Source: Conchocele bisecta
Lineage: Eukaryota > Mollusca > Bivalvia > Lucinida > Thyasiridae
NCBI GenBank assembly: GCA_029237695.1
Contig: CM055266.1
Coordinates: 10,433,805-10,497,804, forward strand
DNA: 64,000 bases
Reading direction: 5' to 3'
Shown here: positions 48,172-58,800 of the stretch, piece by piece
Layout: each line of letters starts with the position of its first letter
How positions within the stretch are numbered: the stretch's first letter is position 1
The notes under the pieces: model-generated
What the model saw: the letters and a program-made list of their open reading frames with translations, nothing else
What the model was told of the DNA's origin: nothing
Database searches by the model: none
Made by a program: the position numbers and the translations under genes

Positions 48172-48522
48172 GTTACGGAAACCCGCAGGGGACGTAGAAG
48201 TATTTTTTTAATTAATTCGTTCCCACGAAATGACAATTCGTTCTCTCAATTTAACAATTCGTTCCCACTAATTAACAATTCGTTCCCACGAATCGACAAT
48301 TCGTTTCCTCAATTTAACAATTCGTTCTCACGAAATAACAATTCGTCCCCACATTCTGTCAATATCGTGGGAACGAATTGTTAATTCGAGGGAACGAAGT
48401 GTTAAATTGAGGTAACGAATTGTCATTTCGTGGGAACAAATTGTTAATCCGAGGGAACGATTTGTTAGTTCGTGGGAACGAATTCATAAAATAAATCCAT
48501 GTCCTCTGCGGGTCTCCGTAAC
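48172..48522. mobile_element. Inverted-repeat element with internal 21-bp tandem arrays
   Basis: Ends GTTACGGAAACCCGCAGGGG and GCGGGTCTCCGTAAC are terminal inverted repeats. Inside, seven 21-bp units of type CGTTCCCACGAAATGACAATT run in one direction (48220-48360), followed by about six in the opposite direction (48366-48485). Because 21 is a multiple of three, both strands show a seven-residue repeat in translation (NSFPRND type). Confidence 0.85.
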
Positions 48523-48724
48523 ATTTATACCGGTTCAAAGCAAGTCCCCCCACCCCCATTTTGCCATAGCTGGTCTTATCTGTGTTGTACGTGTGCCATG
48601 TAGCACAATCCTGAATAGCTAGGAGATGTAAGTGCATTCACACATGCTGTTGTGAGTGGATACGTGGGTCATACCACATCTATGACCAGTATAACTCCTG
48701 ATCTTCTAGTGCATACATACAACT

Positions 48725-48972
48725 TCAGGCGTAGATCCAGGATTTCGGGTTAGGGGGTCGGAACTATTTTGCAATACTTGACAATATTATCGAACGCGCT
48801 AGGGGGGTCCGGGGGCATTCCCCCCCCCCCCACACGGAATTTTTTGAAAGCTACATCGCATTTCCTGCGTTCTGACGCATTTTGGAGCACAAATCTTTAC
48901 TCGGCGAATTTTAGGGGGGGGGGGGTCCGGGTCCGCCCCTCGACCCCCCCCCCCCGAATCCGCCCTCGCATC
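48725..48972. mobile_element. GC-tract MITE
   Basis: It begins GCGTAGATCCAGGATTTCGG and ends with a run of C followed by GAATCCGCCCTCG; G and C runs lie near both ends. It is similar in style to MITE O. Confidence 0.5.
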
Positions 48973-49324
48973 TTGATAATACATCGAGTGTTATAAGCAC
49001 GACGGGTACTTCGCTGACTTAATTCCGGATAGTATATAGCCTGATTAGGCTGTGCAGATCGGAGTCTACACTGGCCGCTGGCCGTTAAGACAGCAAGCAT
49101 CGTTTTCCCAGTACTATGTGTGAAATTGGGCTAATGGGATGTGTGACCAGTGTAGCTCTGAATCAAATAGCACTCGCGTTGCCTGATAACGACTAATATT
49201 GCTTGTTAGAAGCATGGCGTGTGTTATACCGACTTAATCGCGGATAGTGTAGACACGGATTAGACTGCGCATCTGCAGCGTCTACGCTTATCGCTTAGAC
49301 AACAGTCTCCAGTTCCACATTCAC

Positions 49325-49577
49325 AGTCGCATGTGCCTGTGAATGGAGAAATGGGGCTTATGGGTTTTTGCGACCAGTGTAGATCCAGATCAGACTGTGC
49401 GTCCGCACAGTCTGATCAGGATATGCACTGTTCGCCATTCCATTAATGAGACACCCGTTGTACTTCGAACAAGCAATATAGATAATTATCAATTTACAGG
49501 AGTGTGGTATGTGATGATCAGGAGCTACACTGGTCACAAATCTCATAAACCCCAATGTTCCAGTCACAGCCACATAA
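49325..49577. mobile_element. MITE H copy, abutting the beta-lactamase-like gene promoter
   Basis: It begins GAATGGAGAAATGGGGCTTA and ends TGTTCCAGTCACAGCCACAT. The right end is about 16 bp from a TATA-like sequence. Translated frames in it (SVDPDQTVRPHSLIRI) recur in other H copies and are not genes. Confidence 0.8.
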
Positions 49578-49592
49578 CGAGATTACAATGTT

Positions 49593-49599
49593 TATATAA
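49593..49599 (+). promoter_or_regulatory. Candidate TATA box of the beta-lactamase-like gene
   Basis: TATATAA lies 105 nt upstream of the start codon, which leaves room for a short 5' UTR. There is no other support. Confidence 0.45.
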
Positions 49600-49697
49600 A
49601 CCAGAGTTCAACTCGTACCCTAATTACAATAACAATTGGTACAGAGCCAAATTCTACAGAAACTACAAGACTATGCCAGTGTTGAGCTTTGAGCAAT

Positions 49698-49874
49698 ATG
49701 GAGGCTATACCAATAGTCTTGTTCGCTGTTATACTGTCTGCTTCTATGGACAATGTTAACAGCGGAGGAATAAGCAATGGCGAGATGGAGAGAAAAGTGG
49801 ACGAATACATCAAGGCAGGAATGGCGTGTCACAACAATCCGGGGCTCAGCGTGTCCGTTGTCAAGGACAATAAG
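49698..49874 (+). CDS. Beta-lactamase-like exon 1 (signal peptide)
   Basis: The start is the first ATG in frame. Residues 1-22 include IPIVLFAVILSA. The exon continues EYIKAGMACHNNPGLSVSVV and ends in phase 0 at donor GTAAAA. An upstream in-frame TTG is not used. Confidence 0.82.
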
Positions 49875-52800
49875 GTAAAACGTACACATTTAGTAAGTTC
49901 GCAGCAACATGCAGTTGGAACTGGCTGCTTCGAAAATATTGCATTACTTGGCAATGTTACGCAATAAAACAGTTGTAATGCTAATAACAAGCAAAACATT
50001 TTTATTGTGCAATAAAATCAATATTGGATCAAATTTCACGAAATAAAAGGAGGCCCATTCTTAAAATTTACTAAAATTGAATATTATCGAAACAAATATT
50101 GTTTTTGCATTGTTTATATAACTACAATTTGGGCAGGTTTCGTGAAACAGACAGTAGTGTAATAAAGGTGCTACAGAAAATACGTTTATGTGGTCGGTAG
50201 AGCGTCAGTGCATGACTGTGGTCATGTAATAAATATAACTAACATGTTTGCTAATTTAATACGACGTTTATTAACCCTCCATACGCTGGAGACGGAAATT
50301 GCCGCCGTCTACAGTTTTTTATTTTTGCCTTAATTCTTAACAAAAAAAAAGGTTTTGACAGCACATGAGAATCGTCTCCAGTGGAGACGATTCTCATACG
50401 CTGTCAAAACAAGTTTTTGGAGGAATATTGAAAATAAAACATTTCCAGCAGACGACAACATTTAATAATTCCAGCACAACAATATTTACACAATTCCCTA
50501 ACATTTGATTGGCCCGTAGCAAGTCTCTGTCCAAAATGTATATCCCGGTAAACTCCCACGCAGAACTACTTTCCGTAACCGTGAGGCGCAGTTAAAATAA
50601 TTCTTCCACAAAAAGGCCATTTATTCCTATAATTCAGCGTAAGAAACTATGCCTTAAATCAGTTCAATAATTATCGTATTAGATCATTTAGAAAATAGTT
50701 TATAGCGAAACAAAGAACCCTAATAACCATTAAACATACGTTTACTGTTAAAGCATGAAAGACGTGTTAATTATCATTGATTATTGTAGGGTTCGTCGGG
50801 AAAATGGGGGTGGGGGCCAAAATGAGTGAATATAACTTGGGAAGTATATGTAGCGCGTGGAGACCTCACAGGGTGTCCGGTTTATGTATGTAGTGCTGAT
50901 CAATGTGGATAATGTGACTGTTCTATTTTAGGTGTTACTAGCTAAAGGTTACGGCAAGAAGCGCACGGACGAAGTGGACACTGTCCAGAATACAACACTG
51001 TTCGGAGTCGCCTCGCTGTCCAAGAGCTTTGCTGCTGCGTTGCTGCTGAAACTTCTTGACAAACACAAAAAGTAAATACTGGGCCACCCGCTGACAAAAT
51101 TGACCTTCTTGATCTTCATGTTCTTCGTGTACAGTGGAACGTCTCTAAACCGGACACCCTGGGGGATCCCCAGGGTGTCGGTTTAGAGAGGTTCCACTGT
51201 AAAACAGACGGATGACTACTTCAAGACAAGCCTGGGTGATTGATAATCATGAATATTCATGATCATTGGAGATAAAGGGCAATGGAACCTATGAAAATGA
51301 AGCACAACTAACCTTTATCTGTGTCCGGTTTAGAGAGGTTTCACTGTTCATTCTCATGTTAAATTGAAGGAGTTGGTTGGCTAAGGGGGTAACTTCCCCA
51401 GGGAACCAGCCTCCTTCTTCCATTGCCACCTTCAATTATGAGCCAATGTGTTTGCTGATGGCAGTTACGTCATTTAGTTTATACAGTGGAACCTCTCTAA
51501 ACCGGACAACATATGTGATCTTATTTTTGATGGGTTTAATTTGATTATTTATCTCAGATGTTAATATATGTTCATGATTGCAAAGCACGCCAATACATTT
51601 CAGAATGGTCATATGAGTGATTTACAGTGGAACCTCTATTAAGCGGACACCCTGGGGGTGTCCGGTTTAGAGAGGTTTCACTGTACTTAAGGGCGGGTAT
51701 TTGCTGTAAAACTTTCAACACCCGGCGTTGGTTACATCAGTTATTGATTGCAAATACATGGGTCCCAAGTTGTACTAGGACGAATCACTCGGCCTGAGAT
51801 AAAACGCCACCTTCAACAACAATGTCTAGAGATAAAACGTCACCTTCAACAAAAATATCTAGAGATAAAACACCACTTTCGACACCATATCTAGAGATAA
51901 AACGCCACATTCAACACTGACCTCTAGAGATAAAACGCCACATTCAACAACAATATCTAGAGACAAAACGCCAACTTCAACACCAATATCTAACAATATT
52001 GTTGTTGTAGGTGGCGCTTTGTCCCGGCACGACGTAAAGTCATTAATCCTCCTTTTCTGAGTTGGAGGGTCATATATTCATTTTTCCAAATACGCATCTC
52101 CTTTTGTATTGTCCATTTCTCTCAATGTCTCGCTCTGAGTCAGAAGTCATATGCACTATATACAATCTACACTCGCTTATCTAAAGAAAGAACTAACAAA
52201 GTATGTCTCCCATATTCAAGGTGTATGATCGCGTGGTATTAACAACAACAACAAGTACTGAAACTTCCAGCATCCATCTGATACAAAGTACGTATTCTTT
52301 TATATTGTCCTTGTTATGTAACGGATTTTGATGAAATATGGCGCATCAAACGTGTTTTGTTAAGCTGCATTAGGTGGTCTCTGTATTTTCGCCCAAACTT
52401 CTGTCATTGTTGCGAAGAATCGATTTCCGTGTCTACCGACACTGAAATAGATTCTTCGCAAAAACGACATACATCTGTGCCGAACTCCATGGACCACCAA
52501 ATGCAACTCATGAAGACGCGTTTGTTGCGCCATATTTCATCAAAGTCCGTTTTATATTAAGGAAAATATCAAATAATACTTTCATCGAAGATTTCAATAC
52601 TTGCAGCCACTGTTGTTGTTGTTGTTATAACCACGTGATCACGCACCTTGATATTACAACCTTGGATGTGGGATTCCATGTTTAACATCCAGTACTAACA
52701 TCAAGTGGTTTTCCCTTACCATATTCTAGCCTCTCCCTGGCGACCACCGTGAAAAGCGTCCTTGGAGACGATGTTTTCTATGGTTACCTGAGGTCAAGGT

Positions 52801-55800
52801 ACACAACTCTGGAGGACTTGTTGGCACACCGTATGGGCGTTCCTAGCAACAACAACATCCGCCTTGACGACACAGTAACCAGGAAATCCTTGGTCAGGTG
52901 TGTTATCCATCATGTTGACAGCATCTGGAAATGTTGCTATTACTGGGCAAATGGGGCTTATGTAGCCCAGACTAGCATGCGCATCAACCCAGCCTGATCA
53001 GGGCCTACATGTACACAGTTCTTGAAGAAATTATCAGAGGTCCAGAAACCCAGTAATAACATCAATCATTATGGCCACAGAGCCATCGTTCCGGGTTCCG
53101 TTCCGCTAAAACGTTTAAACCTTTCCAAAGGCAAGTCGTTCCGCGAAGTACAAAAACGCGGCGTCGATTTTCGATTTACGGAATGTGTCGAGTGTTCCCG
53201 AGTGCGCATCGAGACGTTGTGCGTCATTCATCGTACTGTAGAACAGTGCTAAAAGAACTTGGACCGCTCATATACCTGAATTACATTATAAACTCTCTAA
53301 ATCGGACACCCTGTGAAACTCCACTGTATTTTATGGAAACTACCGGTGGATAAAGCTTTGCAGGGATGGTAAAAAGGCTGAAACGTTCCTAATTATGTTT
53401 AGAAATCAGCCGAAAGTCAGAGAAATAAAAAATGCCATGAAAACAAAAGAATCCCCCATAAAAGCCTATTAGTATTTAATAATAGGCTTTTAGAGGGAAG
53501 TTTTTGTTTTCTCCGACCTTTTGCTGATGTCTAAGTATAATTCGAATTTGTTAGACATTTTATCATCCTGTCACATTTTATACACAAGCAACGGAAACAA
53601 ATGTAACGTTAAAGGGGCATATCAGATTTTTTTGAAAAAATACAAAAACAATAAAAACGTATTTTCATCATGGCCCTGTGTAAAGTGGTTTGATTGAAGA
53701 TATATGACGATACTATGACTGCTGTTTTCTTTTCAATTTTCACCGATATCGGTACACATGTATGAGATTGTCCATCTTGTTGAACGCAACAAGATAGGGA
53801 ATCCGATATGTATGTCAGAGCTCCAAATAAGCTGCGTATTTGCTTAAATACCCAATTAAAATTGCCAAAAACCCAATTGAAATCAGAAGTAGCGTGTATC
53901 AATAAGCAATAACAATATTGTGGTACCTGTATCATGCTGCTGAAAACAATAAACAGACCACAAATATAGCATACTTTTCTTATTTTCCATGAAAACACAT
54001 CTTGGTATTTCATTAGAATTGTCTCCAAGGAGACAATTCTAATGAAATGCCAAGACATGTTTCATTTCGAAGCTAACTATTCAATAATTGCTGTCTGTTG
54101 ATGTGTAAACAGTAGTGTGATTTTTATTTTACCCAATTACAATGTTGAAATACCCAATTGCTTCAGAAATGATGGAGTGAAAATACTCAATTACTAATTC
54201 CTTATCTGGAGCCCTGGTATGTATCACTTTACACAGGGCCATGATGTGAAAACACGTTATTATTTTTATAGTATTTTTTAAAAAAAATCATGATATACAG
54301 TTTAACGCAGGAGAGCATTCATTACAGACGCCTGAAATACCTGCGTGGTGTCGGCGGATTCCGAACATCGTTCTACTACAGCAACTTGATGTACGGTCTT
54401 GTCACGTATATTGCGAAGTCATTGGTAACGACACGTGGGAGAACCTCGTCCAATCAGAACTGTTTGATCCACTCGGTATGACGTCCTCATCGTTCGTAAC
54501 GACCGCCGATCCGGGAACGATTGACTTGGCTCAAGGTTACCAGGATGTCGATGGTACACTCTACGAAGTTCCGTTCGAGTTTAACAGGTACGTGCGATTA
54601 CTTCAAAACAGCTAAGTACACTTTGAGGGAGTAATCCTTTCTTTTTCCCGAAATGCATTATTCATATATTCTACTAACCTGGCACTGCATATATTTGCTG
54701 ATTATAAGTATGCAGAATTATTATACTGAATGTATTACATTATCACAGCCAAAATGGCTGTGATAATGTAATAAATTCAGTATAATAATGTGGTCAGAAA
54801 ATAATTTATTTCATTAAATAAAAAAAAAAAATCTTAAATTTAAACTTTCTCCCTCAAAGTGCACTTAGCAAGATAAGTATAGACATGCAATGGGGCTTAT
54901 GACATTTATGACCAGTCTAGCTGATGATCTGTGACTGGAGAAACGGGGCTTATGAAATTTATGACCGGTCTATCTCCTGATCTGTGACTGGATGCTTATG
55001 GGGACATTTATGACAGCTAGCTCATGTTATGAACCTGGGAGAGGCGGGCTTATGACATATGACTAGTCTAGTCATGATCTGTGACTGGAGAAATGGGGCT
55101 TATGACTTTTTATGACATATGTAGCTATGAATAAGTAACTGGAGAAATGGGGCTATGGAATTTAAGAACTAGTCTAGTCATGATATGTGACTGGAGAAAT
55201 GGGGCTTATGACATTTATGACATGTTAGCTCATGATATGTGAGGAAGAAAATTGGGGCTTATGACATATGATAGTCTAGCTCATGATCTGGTGACTGGGG
55301 AGAATGGGGCTTATGACATTTATGACCAGTCCTAGCTCATGATTGTGGGCTGGAGGAAAACGGGGGGTTTATGACATTTATGACTAGTCTAGCTCATGGA
55401 CTGTGAAACTGGGGAGAAAATGGGGCTTATGATTTATGACAGGGTTAGCTCATGATCTGGTGACCTGGAGGAAGGGGGTTATGCATTTATGACTCTTATA
55501 GCTCATGATCTGATGGAGAAATGGGGCTTATGGACATTTATGAAACTAGTTAGCTTCATGATCTTTGTGACTGGGAAAGGGGCTTATGAAAATGTATGAC
55601 TAGTGTAGCTCATGATCTGTGACTGGAGAAACGATGGGGCTTATGACATTTATGACCAGTCTAGCTCATGATTCTGTGGACTGGAGGAAGGGGGCTTATG
55701 ACATTTATATGACTTTATAAGGCTATGGGGATCTTTATGACTGGAGAAAATGGGGCTATGACAATTTATGACTGTCTAGCTCATGATCTGTGATGGAGAA

Positions 55801-58800
55801 ATGGGAGGCTTATTGACATTTTATGAAAGTTAGCCTCATGATTCTTCTTTCTGTGACTGGGAGGAAGGGGGCTTTGACATTTAATGGTCTCTTATAGCTC
55901 ATGGATCTATGGGACTGGAAAGAAATGGGCTTTATTGGGACTTTTATGACTTAGTCTGGGTAGCTCATTTGATCTGTGAATGGAGAAATGGGGGTTATGA
56001 AATGTATATGACTTGTGTAGCTCATGATCAGTTGGATGGAGGAAGGAAAACGAGGCTTATGAATTTATGACAAAGTCTTAGGCTCATGAATCTGTGAACT
56101 GGGGAGGATAGGGGGCTTAATGACATTTATGACTCTTATAGCTCATGATCTAAGACTTGGAGAAATGGGGGCTATATGAATTTAGATCTAGGTCAACCTC
56201 TGGATCTGGTGAACTTGGGAGGGAATGGGGGGCTTATGAAATGTATGACCTGAGTTTAGCTCATGATCTGTGACTGGAGAAATGGGGGGCTTAGGACATT
56301 TAATGACCAGTCTAGCTCATTAATATGGTGGTGGGGAAGAAACGGGGCTTATGGACATTATGACCTGTCTAGCTCAAAATGATTATGTGGCTGGGGAAGA
56401 AACGGGCTTATGACATTTATGATAGTCCTAGTTCATGATCTGTGACTTGGAGGAAGGGGGCTTATGACATATATGACCAGTCTACGGCTTCATATATGTG
56501 GCTGCGAAACGGGGGCTTTTGAAACATTTATGGGGACCTTGTCTAGTCATGGATATGTGGCTGAGAAACGGGGCTTTGACATTTATGACTAGTCTACCTC
56601 ATGATCTGTGACTGGAGAAATGGGGCTTATGACATGTATGACTAGTCTAGCTCATGATCTGTGACTGGAGAAATGGGGCTTATGACATTTATGACCAGTC
56701 TAGCTCATGGTCTGTGGCTGGAGAAACGGGGCTTATGACATTTATGACCAGTCTAGCTCATGATCTGTGACTAGAGAAACGGGGCTTATGACATTTATGA
56801 CCAGTCTATCTCATGATCTGTGACTGGATGAATGGGGCTTAGGGCATTTGTGACCTGTCTATCTCCTGATATGTGACTCAATAACTAAGGCTTATGACAT
56901 TTATGACCAGTATATCTCCTGGTCTGTGACTGGAGGAAGGGGGCTTATGACCAGGCTTGCCCCCAAATTTCTATCTATGGAAGAATTTATACCGTGCGTT
57001 AGAAGCATACTTGTTTTTCACTGAATACTAATAGCGGCGGCGCAGACTGATTTGGATCTACACTGTTTGCAAAAACCATAAACCACATTCCTACAGTAAC
57101 ATCCCCAAATGTCCACCACCAGGCGATGGGGCGAACTGTGTGGGTCCGGATGCGTCCTTAGCAACGGCGTCGATATGACGAAATGGATGATGTTCCACAT
57201 GAATGGCGGGCGGGACGAGCACAATGTCAAGGTCATGGACTCGGACGCCCTGAAGGAAGCCCATAAAGCCCAAAACAGTATTTCCTACACGTCCGTTGCG
57301 AAGTACTACACCCGGCCGGTGACTCCAGTGACTCTCAGTCACAGTAACTACGGATTTGGATGGAAGTTGGGTCACTATAGAGGTACAATGAAACCTCTCT
57401 AAACCGGACACCCTGGGAGGTCCGGAGGTCCACAGGGTGTCCGGTTTAGAGAGGTTTCACTGTAAATCCGGCATTTGATCACTCTGAGACATAGTTAGTG
57501 TGATATGCGATCACAAACAGGCATTATCAAACGAGATATTGACCAAGAAACTCGTCAAAATTGGGATCACAGATGTTTTCTTGGTGTCCGGTTTAGAGAG
57601 GTTTCACTGTAACTACGGTGGATCCTCTCTAAACCGGACACCCTGGGACGTCCCCAGGGTGTCCGGTGTAGAGAGTGTCCACTGTAGGTGGAAGAGCGTT
57701 ACATGTGCTTTGCAATCGTGAACTGACATCTCATCGGAGATAATTTGCAATGAAACACATCACACATCACAATGGGACATCTCTAAATCGGAAACCCTGG
57801 CAGGTCGCGCTATATTTCAGGCAAATATATTTACTATAGGAATGAATGGCCTTTTTGTGGAATTTATCGGGGTATAAACTTGGAAAAGTCGCGGGAATAC
57901 TGGACGAAGGCCGGAAGGCCTCGTCCAGTATTCCCGCGACTTTTCCAAGTTTATATCCCCGATAAATTCTACAAAAAGGCCATTAATTCCTTATAATTCC
58001 AGCATTTGAAATAAATTCATCAAGAAAAGGTGTTGATTTTCCGTTTTCTTAAGAATTATTTTAACTGCGCCTGACGGTTATGGAAAGTAGTTCGGCATGG
58101 AGTTTACTGGGATATAAATTTTGGACAGAGACTTGCTACGGGCCAATCAAATGTTAGGGAATTGTGTAAATATTTTTGTGCTGCAATTATCAAATCATAA
58201 ACGCTGTTGATTGAATGGAGTGGCGTTGTAACATTGATAATGCTACAATTATAGCGCTAAGTTGTCCGGTTAGCGCAATCGGTAACGAACACGCTTCTCA
58301 CCAATGCGACCCCGGCTTCGATCCTCGGCAGGGGTAGCATGTGAGATGTTACGGTGGTCACCAGATCGGACAAGTGGGTGTCCTCGGTGTACTCCGGTTT
58401 CTTCACACATTAATGACGGCCTTTACTCCTTCATCTGTGCTCTCGCGCTTGTTTGTAATCGTTTGTAATCTTTTGCGCAATAGCAATTTTGAAATATTTT
58501 TGCGATGCATGTAGATACGCTTTGTAACTAAAACTGTATTTTATTGACATTCGTATCCATTTGAAAGGTAACATCATCCTACGAAAAAAATGCCTTTCAA
58601 ACAAAACGATACTCTTTACAACAGAAACGATGTACCATTTTATCAGGTAACGAACTTACTGACCGAATACGTACTGACTGATAACATAATGTCGTATCAA
58701 GCAATGGCCTGATACGGATATCCGGGTTGCACCGAATTGAAAGTTGACGTTTCATTGGTCGAACAGCGTCACATGACGCTACAGATTGACGTCAGTGTAA

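Larger units (their letters stand above)
32900..49320. other. Gene-poor region, repeats only
   Basis: No exon with conserved domain content was recognised across about 16 kb. Named repeats are listed separately. Unassigned single-copy stretches include 38400-39000, 41030-41690 and 43660-46430; nothing in them looks coding beyond chance short frames. Confidence 0.55.

Noticed and set aside
48214..48485. Regularly spaced 21-bp repeats resembling a CRISPR array
   Set aside because: There are no unique spacers, the array reverses direction midway, terminal inverted repeats enclose it, and the DNA is animal nuclear.
49343..49759. Frame with SVDPDQTVRPHSLIRI, also seen near 60.0 kb
   Set aside because: It is translated MITE H sequence; the true gene start is the ATG at 49698 in another frame.
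58262..58340. Possible tRNA gene
   Set aside because: A- and B-box-like sequences are present, but the acceptor stem does not pair and a SINE body follows.
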